Below are positions 35,754 to 43,222 of a stretch of DNA of 59,801 nt, piece after piece; within the stretch, counting starts at the first letter, position 1; every line of letters begins with the position of its first letter. A program made the position numbers and the translations under genes. The stretch comes from Fibrobacter sp. GTDB lineage: Bacteria; Fibrobacterota; Fibrobacteria; Fibrobacterales; Fibrobacteraceae. Where the stretch lies: the NCBI GenBank assembly GCA_024398875.1, contig JAKSIJ010000006.1, forward strand, positions 1 to 59,801, read 5' to 3'. The notes below the pieces were generated by a model. That model saw only the letters and a list, made by a program, of their open reading frames with translations. It did no database searches and had not been told where the DNA came from.

Positions 35754-35790
35754 AAAGCGCCGCCTTATGGGCGACGCTTTCATTTTTTAC
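35754..35790. terminator. Terminator between convergent lipoprotein genes
   Basis: The stem AAAGCGCCGCC / GGGCGACGCTTT (35754-35780, one C-A mismatch, loop TTAT) is followed by CATTTTTT on the + strand and TTTTCGTATG-like sequence on the - strand. It lies between the metalloprotease and the unknown lipoprotein and can serve both directions, better on the + strand. Confidence 0.82.
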
Positions 35791-35797
35791 AATAAGC

Positions 35798-37492
35798 TTA
35801 TTTCTTATTTTCTTCAATTTTCTGCTGCCAACCCTCAGGAAGGTCTTCAGGAATCTTGAAATCAAGGAAGTTGACCTTCCAGAAATCAGCCACATCGTAG
35901 GCTCGGCTGAATAACTTATGACCAAAGAGACTGACTTCGGCACCAGCCTCAAATGTGAAGCCGCCATCTATTTTGAGATGACCTTCATCTGGGATATATC
36001 CCGTCCATTGTCCATCGCTGTTGAACTGCTTTTCGCTCTTGATTTCACCATCTATGTCAAAGCGGTAGCCTAGGCCAAATGTGGGGCCCGCAAAGCCATA
36101 GAGCAGGAATGCCGTACGCAGGTATACTCCTGCAGAAGCCTGGCCATCGATTGCCACATCAATATTGTTACTCATGAAATACTCACCGAAGCTATCGTAC
36201 TTGTCATGGTTCGAATAGGAAGTGTCTATCATCTTCTCAGAAATCGGCTTGACGCCCTTGCCCTTTTCCCAAGAAAGTCCCGACCTGGACTTACTTTCGG
36301 ACTTATACTGCCAATTATCGTTCATCATAGCGAAGGCATTGATGTTGTACTTGAAAACAAGATTCGGCTTGACAGTAATGGCGATAGGGACAAAGCCAAC
36401 GGTAAACACAAAAGTCTTTCCCTGGAAATGAGTCAAATAGAATTCTCCCATCTGGTTTACGCCCACACCAAGGCCAAAATTCGAAATTTCTAAGCCACCG
36501 GATGATGTAGTATACAGGGCAAATTTATTGGGGATGCCCCAGGAAGTAGAGACGTTCAGATTGAAGTCCACCTTGTTTCTGAATTTGAGCGTATCCACCC
36601 TGACATAAATATTTGCAAGGGTTCCATCATCCTGGTTATCGAGGGCACTTCCCTTTATCAGTTCGTTTTTTACAACAGAGAAACTTTCCTTGAAAGCACC
36701 CTTAATGTTACTCTTGAGAAGATTTCCCCAAGTTCCCTGCTGATCGCCTTTGATTTTTCCAAGGAACGGCATGGCGATGGTGCCCGGATAAAATTCGTAA
36801 TCATAATCGATGAGGGTCTTCTGCAACGTCGCGTTTTGCTCAACCGCCTCACGTATATCCAGGAACCCATTTTTCTCCACGATTTCCATAGGGTTATTGC
36901 ACATAATACAAATGGGAACAAATCCAAGACCAGAGCCCGCATTCTCGCCAGGCACTTCATCAGGGCTATTGATAATCACTATGGGATGGTAAGTGCTGTT
37001 GGCTTCATCAAAAAACACTACTGCTCCAGACTCTCCAGAGTTGTCACCAGCCTTACTCTGATCGTAGAAAATTTCCGAGGAGAACTTGAAATCTCCATCA
37101 GGGATGGCGCTAAACACATTCGTCGATTCCACATTGATGAGCAAGCGATCGCCATCCTTCTGTGTGGAAAGCACACGCAAGTAATACGGAGCCTTGTTTA
37201 CAGCATCCCAAACAACCACCACGTTTCCGGTCCTGGGGTAATCCTCATCAATTTCCTTCGCATAAAGCGTGTCTACGGAGATCTGAGTCGTATCTTCACC
37301 CGTAATCTCTACATCATTCTTTCCTAGGAACTGGTCATAGCGATAAACCACCACCTTCACAGAATCCTCGTGCGTGGCCTGCGTGATCAGAGGCTCATTC
37401 TCATCCCCGGAATTGGAGGAGGAACTGTCATCCGAGCAACCGGCAAAAAAGGCCAGCGCCAGGATGGGTAGGGAGAATAAAAGTTTTTTCAT
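35798..37492 (-). CDS. Large lipoprotein of unknown function
   Basis: The 564-residue protein has a clear lipobox (LAFFAGC, Cys19) and a Ser/Asp/Asn linker. The mature part is predicted all-beta, with VVVWDAVNKAPYYLRVL, a C-x-x-C segment (VPICIMCNNP, about residue 195), and a late domain with AGVYLRTAFLLYGFAGPTFGLGYRFDIDG that looks like membrane-adjacent beta strands. No family is recognised. It is divergent from the BMP-like gene, with 106 bases between starts that must hold both promoters. Confidence 0.75.
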   Translation of the reverse strand: MKKLLFSLPILALAFFAGCSDDSSSSNSGDENEPLITQATHEDSVKVVVYRYDQFLGKNDVEITGEDTTQISVDTLYAKEIDEDYPRTGNVVVVWDAVNKAPYYLRVLSTQKDGDRLLINVESTNVFSAIPDGDFKFSSEIFYDQSKAGDNSGESGAVVFFDEANSTYHPIVIINSPDEVPGENAGSGLGFVPICIMCNNPMEIVEKNGFLDIREAVEQNATLQKTLIDYDYEFYPGTIAMPFLGKIKGDQQGTWGNLLKSNIKGAFKESFSVVKNELIKGSALDNQDDGTLANIYVRVDTLKFRNKVDFNLNVSTSWGIPNKFALYTTSSGGLEISNFGLGVGVNQMGEFYLTHFQGKTFVFTVGFVPIAITVKPNLVFKYNINAFAMMNDNWQYKSESKSRSGLSWEKGKGVKPISEKMIDTSYSNHDKYDSFGEYFMSNNIDVAIDGQASAGVYLRTAFLLYGFAGPTFGLGYRFDIDGEIKSEKQFNSDGQWTGYIPDEGHLKIDGGFTFEAGAEVSLFGHKLFSRAYDVADFWKVNFLDFKIPEDLPEGWQQKIEENKK

Positions 37493-37598
37493 ATTTAACC
37501 TTCCTAGTTTAGAGGCATAAAAAATCTAGAATTTCAAGACATTCAGAGCAAGACGGCGGGCATTATTTTATATTGAATGGGAGTAGGTATTTTTTTCA

Positions 37599-38675
37599 AT
37601 GCGTCTAGCCACAGCCCCAAAAGAGACTAAAATCACAGCAAATTGGTTGATAAAGCGGCTCGTTTGTGCGCTTTCTGTGCTCCTGTGCGCTTGCGGAGAT
37701 AGCAGTTCCAATAGTCCTGAAATTGCAAACTATACCCGCGGAGACCATTATGCGCTAGTGGTCTACTCCGGAGCAGGAATTGGGGATGACGGCTTTGAAG
37801 ACAACATCTATTCAGGCTTCGTCTCGTCTGCAGATAGTCTCGGCTATGTGCTGGAGAATTTCAACCCTCCCGACAACAAATCAGCAGGAGAAGTCATTGA
37901 ACGATTTTTCAATGAATCCAAAAACAGCCCCTATGAACACCGGCTGTTGGTGCTTGGTGCAGGAGAATATGCAGACTTGTTTGAAAAGCATCCGCAATGG
38001 AAACCGGACGAACAAAATGAAATCCTATTTCTGGACACATACCCAGGTTCCCTTGATGTCTATATTCGCGACATTTCCCTTTATGGCGTAAGCTACATGG
38101 CGGGGGCGGTCGTAGCTGACATGGGAAAGCGTGATGTCAAGGTGCTCGGCGCGAATTCAAAATCCAAAGCCGTAAATAGCGCCATCACAGGCTTCATTGA
38201 CGGCTATAAGTCTACGGGGGCGCCTTTTGAAGCAGATTCTCAAGTCATTTACTTGGGAAAAGAGGAAAATGAGGGCTTTGATTTTGACGCTTCCTACTTT
38301 CTTTCCTATTCCTATGTATCAGACAGCATAGAGTTCGTCTTTCCCGTTATCGGAGGCAGCAACACCAACATGTTCCGCTATCTGCGGGAAGATGATAGCG
38401 ATGCCAAATTCCTCACCTGCGGTATGGATGCAGACCAGCAGTATTTGAGCGACAACATCGCCTTTTCCATCGTAAAGCGGATGGATGTCCTAGTAGGGGA
38501 TTTCATGTCCCAATGGGTGCGAGACAAGAGTCAACCTAAACGTACATTAGAGACATTGGAATCGAGATACGTAGATGTTGTAGTTGCCGAAAATTACAGT
38601 TCATGGGCGCCTCATTTTGAGAAATTCCGCAAGCAAGCGATAAAGGCAGAACAAAAGTATCTGGAGGAAAAATGA
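37599..38675 (+). CDS. BMP/PnrA-type periplasmic binding lipoprotein
   Basis: The 358-residue protein has an extended basic N-region, a hydrophobic core ending VLLCAC (probable lipid-Cys) and a Ser/Asn linker. The rest resembles the basic membrane protein family (type I periplasmic-binding fold): YALVVYSGAGIGDDGFEDNIYSGF, LLVLGAGEYADLF, ISLYGVSYMAGAVVADMGKRDVKVLGA, then FVFPVIGGSNTNMFRYL and KFLTCGMDADQQYLSDNI. BMP proteins usually bind nucleosides for ABC import. No permease or ATPase is nearby. Its stop overlaps the start of the next gene by four bases (ATGA), so the two are coupled and I infer a joint role. Confidence 0.82.
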   Translation: MRLATAPKETKITANWLIKRLVCALSVLLCACGDSSSNSPEIANYTRGDHYALVVYSGAGIGDDGFEDNIYSGFVSSADSLGYVLENFNPPDNKSAGEVIERFFNESKNSPYEHRLLVLGAGEYADLFEKHPQWKPDEQNEILFLDTYPGSLDVYIRDISLYGVSYMAGAVVADMGKRDVKVLGANSKSKAVNSAITGFIDGYKSTGAPFEADSQVIYLGKEENEGFDFDASYFLSYSYVSDSIEFVFPVIGGSNTNMFRYLREDDSDAKFLTCGMDADQQYLSDNIAFSIVKRMDVLVGDFMSQWVRDKSQPKRTLETLESRYVDVVVAENYSSWAPHFEKFRKQAIKAEQKYLEEK

Positions 38676-40831
38676 AGAAAGTGTTCCTCCTTCTTTTCGC
38701 CTTTGCCTTTACCGCATGTTCATTCCTCGATGACAGCAGTTCGGGTTCCAGCGAGCATTCCCAAAATGTAGACACCCTCAAAGTCGCTGTAATCCTCCCC
38801 ATGAACAAGGAGATGGCAACCCATTGGGAAAGAACGGTAAATCTATTCCAAAATAATTTGGGGAAAGCCATAGCACTTTCTACACTGGATACCGCTTTCG
38901 TTTTCGACATTGAATGGATTGACGAAGACAAAGCGGACATGGACAGCCTAGGTCGGGCGCTTGCCTCCCGAACAAAAGAAATCTCCGCAATCATCGGCCC
39001 CTACTATTCCAAGAATGTTGACATTGTCGCCTCCTATTGCTCAAACGCCCAATACAAAAAGGCTTTGATTGTACCCATGGCGACAACGGCAGAAGTCGTC
39101 CGCAAGTATCGAAAAAATCGCTGGTTCTTTAGCCTTGCAGAAACGGATATCACCCAGAGCGAAATGCTGTTGCAAGAGGCGCTTGCCTCTGGCGCAAAGC
39201 AGGTATCGCTGCTGACAGGGAACACGCTCTATACCAGCACATTCATCGACTGGTTTGCCTTCCAGGCTACCGAAATGGGGCTAAAAGTAGGAGGCGTTTA
39301 CATTTATGAGGGGGACAAAGAAATTGAGGCTGTAGCGGAGTCCGCCTTCTCTCAAGAAAAAGACTTTGTCATTTGTGTGCCGGACAAATATGAGGATGTG
39401 GCCCACTACATAAAAGCGCGCCAAAAGACAAAGTCTACCGCCAGAATGCTCTTCAGCAGTTCTGCTCACGAAGCGAACCTCCTGAAATTAGACGGCATTG
39501 ATGGGCTGGAGGGTTTCGCCATCGGGGCAAATCCTGAAAGCGGTTTTGACAAAACCTATCAAGCCAAATTCAACGACTTCCCGATTGCGGGAGAAGCCCA
39601 ACTCTACGACGCCTTGCTTTTATCTGCTTTCGCGAAGCTGCACCTCTGGGACAATCCCACCATGTATTTCTACGATGCATTTTCCAACGAGACTGCGGGA
39701 GATACCACCATCCAGGAATATTACGCATGGGAACCCGCCGCCATGGCCCGCGCATTTGAAAGCATCCTAGCGCATAAAGAACTCAATCTCAGCGGTGCAT
39801 CGGGGAACTTGAACTTTTCCATCAGCGACGGTTCCATTATCAATCGATCTACCTATACCCACTGGATTGTCTCTAACAAAAAATTCGTCCCCTTGGAATA
39901 CATTTCATCCAAAGGGTCTAAACGCGTTGTCCAATCCAAATCATCCATCAACTGGCTTGTCCAAAATTACAGTAGCCAATTCGATTCCACCTCTGTTTTC
40001 CATTACCCCGATGTTCAAGACAACTATGCCCTATTGGTGGCGGCTTCCGCAGGATGGGAGAACTACAGACACCAGGCCGATGTCTTAAAATTCTACCAGA
40101 AACTTAAATCGCTAGGAATGAAAGACGACCACATTATTCTTATCATGGATGACGACTTGGTAAACAACCCCAGCAATCCTTACAAAGGGGAGCTCCTGGA
40201 TTACGAAGAAATATCTCTCTACAAAAGCGTCAAGATTGATTACAAAACCAGCAAGATTCACCCCGAAGATATAACGTCCATTTTAATGGGAGAAAAGAGA
40301 GAAGGGTTGGACAAAGTTGTTGAAGCCGACAGCACCACAAACATCCTGGTTTTCTGGAGCGGACATGGTTCAATCGGAAGATTTATCTGGGGGGCAGATT
40401 CCCTAGACGAGGGATTCTCCTATAGTGAAATGGAAGAAATGCTTCAAAAGATGTCGACACAAAAGAAATATCGCAAAATGCTTTGGCTTGTGGAAACCTG
40501 CTTTAGCGGGAGCGTCTGTTCCGCATTCGACAAAGTGGAAGCCTGGGGAACCATGTGTATTTCGGCAGCAAACGAGTTTGAGAAGTCCAAGGCTGATTTG
40601 TACAACGAATACATGGGCACCTACATGACTAATAGCTTTACACGAAACCTGATGACCGAAATCAACAAAATTCAGCCCAACTCTGAACTGACTACCGTGC
40701 ACATGAGTGACTTGTATTTCCATGCCGTAAAAAACACCATCGGTTCCCACGTGTCGGTGTATAACTCCGCCAAGTTCGACAACCTGTACGCCAGTGGAAT
40801 TGACGAATTTCTGCTTCCCGCCACAAAATAA
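38672..40831 (+). CDS. Lipoprotein fusing a type I periplasmic-binding domain to a legumain-like C13 protease
   Basis: The 719-residue protein is a lipoprotein (signal ends FTAC, Cys16). Residues about 35-400 form a type I binding-protein domain: TLKVAVILPMNKEMA, ISAIIGPYYSKNVDIVASYC, ALIVPMATTAEVVRKY, VSLLTGNTLYTSTFIDWF. Residues about 455-715 match peptidase family C13 (legumain/GPI8): NYALLVAASAGWENYRHQAD, MKDDHIILIMDDD, catalytic His565 in FWSGHGS, and catalytic Cys610 in LVETCFSGS. Both catalytic residues are in the right order and spacing. C13 enzymes cut after Asn/Asp, but specificity here is not known. It overlaps the BMP-like gene by four bases. I infer a ligand-responsive extracytoplasmic protease. 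Confidence 0.85.
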   Translation: MKKVFLLLFAFAFTACSFLDDSSSGSSEHSQNVDTLKVAVILPMNKEMATHWERTVNLFQNNLGKAIALSTLDTAFVFDIEWIDEDKADMDSLGRALASRTKEISAIIGPYYSKNVDIVASYCSNAQYKKALIVPMATTAEVVRKYRKNRWFFSLAETDITQSEMLLQEALASGAKQVSLLTGNTLYTSTFIDWFAFQATEMGLKVGGVYIYEGDKEIEAVAESAFSQEKDFVICVPDKYEDVAHYIKARQKTKSTARMLFSSSAHEANLLKLDGIDGLEGFAIGANPESGFDKTYQAKFNDFPIAGEAQLYDALLLSAFAKLHLWDNPTMYFYDAFSNETAGDTTIQEYYAWEPAAMARAFESILAHKELNLSGASGNLNFSISDGSIINRSTYTHWIVSNKKFVPLEYISSKGSKRVVQSKSSINWLVQNYSSQFDSTSVFHYPDVQDNYALLVAASAGWENYRHQADVLKFYQKLKSLGMKDDHIILIMDDDLVNNPSNPYKGELLDYEEISLYKSVKIDYKTSKIHPEDITSILMGEKREGLDKVVEADSTTNILVFWSGHGSIGRFIWGADSLDEGFSYSEMEEMLQKMSTQKKYRKMLWLVETCFSGSVCSAFDKVEAWGTMCISAANEFEKSKADLYNEYMGTYMTNSFTRNLMTEINKIQPNSELTTVHMSDLYFHAVKNTIGSHVSVYNSAKFDNLYASGIDEFLLPATK

Positions 40832-40860
40832 AACAACCCCTAGGAATCCTAGAGGTCGTT
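40824..40860 (-). terminator. Leftward terminator of the micro-gene
   Basis: A 13-bp stem (read leftward AACGACCTCTAGG / CCTAGGGGTTGTT, two G-T pairs, loop ATT) at 40832-40860 is followed on the - strand by TTTTATTTTG. On the + strand it lacks a T-run. It begins right after the stop codon of the C13 fusion gene. Confidence 0.85.
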
Positions 40861-40880
40861 AATCTGCCCTTTCGTGGTTA

Positions 40881-40949
40881 TTAAGCGCGACTTTTGCGGA
40901 AGCGCTTCTTCTGGTTCATAATCACGAGGGCCGCGATTAAACAGTACAT
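40881..40949 (-). CDS. Micro-gene encoding a 22-residue hydrophobic/basic peptide
   Basis: The 22-residue product starts MYCLIAALVIMNQ and ends in a strongly basic tail (KKRFRKSRA). It has an AAGGAG site 7 bases before the ATG and a leftward terminator 20-57 bases after the stop, so it forms a complete transcription unit on its own. A short hydrophobic helix plus basic tail could be a membrane-active or membrane-associated peptide; a regulatory RNA with an incidental ORF is also possible. It sits in a 318-base gap between the C13 fusion and the coiled-coil gene. Confidence 0.45.
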   Translation of the reverse strand: MYCLIAALVIMNQKKRFRKSRA

Positions 40950-41149
40950 TGATTTTCTCCTTCTTTCAATTCACTGTTTTGAACGGCCCCAATGATAACA
41001 AAAGTTTACCCGGCAGAAAAGGGAGAAAAAGAGTCGTTTTTCATTATCTGTTCCCCCATTGTTCCCAAAAAAATTGAATTTTCCTAGACTTTATCAACAA
41101 TTTTTAATTATCTTATAAACAGGATATACCACATTTTTCGGAGCAATCA

Positions 41150-41881
41150 ATGACCTTAGAAAACATCAGCCTTCTTTCGCAGAAAGTAGATGGGGTTCTT
41201 GCCTCCATGCGCGGTTTACGGCAGGAGATAGCGAGCCTAAAACAACAACTCTCTAACGCACAGGCAGGCCTGCAGGATAAAGACATGCTCCTGAATGCCG
41301 CCAATGCTGAAATCGCCGACACCAAGGCCGCTTTGGACGCTCGCGCAAACCAGGTGGCCGCCCAGGACGAGGCCTTGCAGCAAAAGCAGGCAAACATTGA
41401 CGAACTGAACGGCAAGGTGCAGGAGCTGGAAGGGAAAATCCAAGACTTCTCCGCGCAGCTGGAAAACGCCAATGGTGAAATCGGACGTTTGAATGGAGTG
41501 GTTGCAGAAAAGGATCAGTCCATTGCCCAGCTGAATGACGAAAAAGAACAACTGAACGCCACCATCCAGGCTCGTGACGAGGAAATCCTCATGGCCCAGG
41601 AAAAGTTCAAGGAAGTGGTCTCCACCATCGAAAAGGAACTGGATACGGAACTCCCCGTGGAGATGCCCAGTGCTTCCATTGAGCCCGTTGTGGCAGCAAG
41701 CGAAAATTCCTTCGCAAGCGAAGAACCTGCTGCAGAAGTCAACGAACCCACCATCGTGCCCATCGACGAACCCGTTCCCGAAGAGGAAGAGGCTCCCATC
41801 GAAATTCACGGTGCCGATGAAAAAGACTCCCCTGACCTATTCGCGAGCAAGGGGGACTCGCAAGGAAATTTTTTCGGCTAA
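41150..41881 (+). CDS. Coiled-coil protein upstream of zapA
   Basis: The 243-residue protein is almost entirely a heptad coiled coil from residue 1 to about 165 (LLSQKVDGVLASMRGLRQEIASLK, DKDMLLNAANAEIADTKAA), followed by an acidic Pro/Glu/Val-rich tail and the end GDSQGNFFG. There is no signal peptide. It is 43 bases upstream of zapA. By position I suspect a division-related ZapB-like partner, but the protein is about three times longer than ZapB and no conserved motif supports that. A GGAG site precedes the ATG. Confidence 0.75.
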   Translation: MTLENISLLSQKVDGVLASMRGLRQEIASLKQQLSNAQAGLQDKDMLLNAANAEIADTKAALDARANQVAAQDEALQQKQANIDELNGKVQELEGKIQDFSAQLENANGEIGRLNGVVAEKDQSIAQLNDEKEQLNATIQARDEEILMAQEKFKEVVSTIEKELDTELPVEMPSASIEPVVAASENSFASEEPAAEVNEPTIVPIDEPVPEEEEAPIEIHGADEKDSPDLFASKGDSQGNFFG

Positions 41882-41924
41882 AGTGGCTGATGGATGACGA
41901 TCCATTCGGCGTAGGAATGCGATA

Positions 41925-42248
41925 ATGGCAGAATTTGAAGCACATCGACCGGTAGGCGTCACTGTTGCAAGGGAGAAACTCCAGATACGGACGGACCTTG
42001 CAGACAGCGAACTGAAAGAAATTCTGGACTACATCAATCAACGCCACGAAAGTTACGCAAAATACAACCTGGAAGCCAGCAAAAAACTGGCCCTCCTCGC
42101 CCTGGAACTGGGGCAGCAGCTCTTTGAAACAAGGAAGCAGCTCCATGCCATGAAGGTAGAAAGGGACCAATTGAATAGCGGAATTACGCAAATTTCCGCC
42201 ATGTTGGACGAAGGGCTAGAAAGTGATGACAATCAAGGAGTTACGTAA
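41925..42248 (+). CDS. zapA: Cell division protein ZapA
   Basis: ZapA binds FtsZ and helps bundle its filaments at the division site. The 107-residue protein has the family pattern: a short N-terminal strand region (VGVTVAREKLQIRTDL), DSELKEILDYINQRHESY, and a long C-terminal helix (LEASKKLALLALELGQQLFETRKQLH) that makes the antiparallel coiled coil of the dimer/tetramer. It directly precedes the 6S RNA gene, an arrangement that is conserved in many bacteria and supports both calls. Confidence 0.85.
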   Translation: MAEFEAHRPVGVTVAREKLQIRTDLADSELKEILDYINQRHESYAKYNLEASKKLALLALELGQQLFETRKQLHAMKVERDQLNSGITQISAMLDEGLESDDNQGVT

Positions 42249-42270
42249 AAATAAAATAAGGTAAATATAT

Positions 42271-42299
42271 TTGCCTTTGCCCGCAAAAGAGTGTATATT
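42271..42299 (+). promoter_or_regulatory. Promoter of 6S RNA
   Basis: TTGCCT (42271-42276), a 17-base spacer and TATATT (42294-42299) place the likely start at A42306, the first base of the RNA closing stem. Confidence 0.82.
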
Positions 42300-42305
42300 A
42301 CTCTT

Positions 42306-42470
42306 AGGCACCTCACGGATTAACGCCCGATCTAACAAGATATTTAAAGCTCGTCGCTCTTGAAATCCAGTTTAGGCACGCTCCGACGCGAAAAACGAAG
42401 TTCCAAGGCACTGCTATCATTTTTGAATGAGTAGCTTCGAGTGTTCCACCGTGGAGAGTGCCTTATTTTT
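42306..42470 (+). ncRNA. ssrS: 6S RNA
   Basis: 6S RNA binds sigma-70 RNA polymerase by mimicking an open promoter. The ends pair in a long closing stem: AGGCAC (42306-42311) with GTGCCT (42458-42463), and CACGG with CCGTG next to it, separated by small internal bulges. The interior of about 140 bases has room for the central bubble. The closing stem followed by a nine-T run (42466-42474) also works as an intrinsic terminator. Location right after zapA, length near 160 and a strong private promoter all fit. I did not fold the whole interior. Confidence 0.85.
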
Positions 42471-42475
42471 TTTTG

Positions 42476-42499
42476 CATCAGCCTAAGGCTGATGTTTTT
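42476..42499 (+). terminator. Second terminator after 6S RNA
   Basis: A perfect 8-bp stem CATCAGCC / GGCTGATG with loop TAA is followed by five T. It backs up the 6S terminator. Confidence 0.85.
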
Positions 42500-42503
42500 A
42501 TTT

Positions 42504-42641
42504 TGTACAAACTGCCATGACCATCCTTGTTAAACCGCAGCAATCGCTATTATTAAACTGCCACAGCCTTCCTTATTAAACCAGCGTAACCGCTCTTATT
42601 AAACCGCCGCGGCCCTCCTTATTAAACCGCCGCGAATTTGA
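42504..42641. repeat. Tandem array of six 23-bp units
   Basis: Units start at 42504, 42527, 42550, 42573, 42596 and 42619, exactly 23 bases apart. Four begin TTATTAAAC and the second TTGTTAAAC; the first is degenerate (TGTACAAAC). The rest of the unit is a GC-rich stretch of the type CGCCGCGGCCCTCC. It fills the gap between 6S RNA and the Nudix gene. No reading frame or spacer structure is seen. Confidence 0.88.
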
Positions 42642-42670
42642 AATATTTTTGATTTCTATATTAACAATTG

Positions 42671-43222
42671 ATGAAAAAATGGAAGACACTTGATTCGGAA
42701 TTCCTGGTGGACGCCCCCTGGCTCAAGGTGGCGAAAGAGAAGTGCAAACTCCCCAACGGAAAAGTCATTGACGATTTCTACACGCTGTGGCAGCCCGATT
42801 GGGTACTGATTCTCGCGCGCACGAAAGACGGCAAGTGGGTTTTGACGGAACAATACCGCCATGGGACGGGTGGGTTGGAAGTGGAATTCCCCGCCGGCAT
42901 TATAAACGCAGGCGAATCTCCGGAACAAGCCGCTTTGCGAGAACTGCAGGAAGAATGCGGATATACTTCGGACACCGGCACTTACCTCGGGCAGTTCCCT
43001 GTGAACCCGGACCGCCATCGCGGAAAATTTCATGTGGTATTTATCGATAACGTGGAGCGCGCCGGCAGCACGAACTTCGACGAGACTGAAGAAATCGAGA
43101 CCTTCCTCATGACGGACGAAGAACTGCAGAAAAAAATTGCAAGTGGAGAATTCAACCACCCGCTGCAAATCGCAGGCTACTACAAGTGGAAACTGAGCGC
43201 AAAAAATCTGGCGCAAAAATAA
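42671..43222 (+). CDS. Nudix hydrolase, ADP-ribose pyrophosphatase-like
   Basis: The 183-residue protein has a complete Nudix box, G-IINAG-E-SPEQAAL-REL-QEE-CGY, which holds the Mg ions, and an upstream EFPAG stretch typical of ADP-ribose pyrophosphatases. It probably cleaves nucleoside diphosphate-linked compounds. I start at ATG 42671; a TTG one codon earlier is also open. The tail ends SAKNLAQK. Its TAA overlaps the ATG of the next gene (TAATG), so the two are coupled. The 23-bp repeat array ends about 30 bases upstream. Confidence 0.9.
   Translation: MKKWKTLDSEFLVDAPWLKVAKEKCKLPNGKVIDDFYTLWQPDWVLILARTKDGKWVLTEQYRHGTGGLEVEFPAGIINAGESPEQAALRELQEECGYTSDTGTYLGQFPVNPDRHRGKFHVVFIDNVERAGSTNFDETEEIETFLMTDEELQKKIASGEFNHPLQIAGYYKWKLSAKNLAQK

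Noticed and set aside
42504-42641. CRISPR-like array
   Set aside because: The repeats are directly adjacent with no spacers and no cas genes are nearby.
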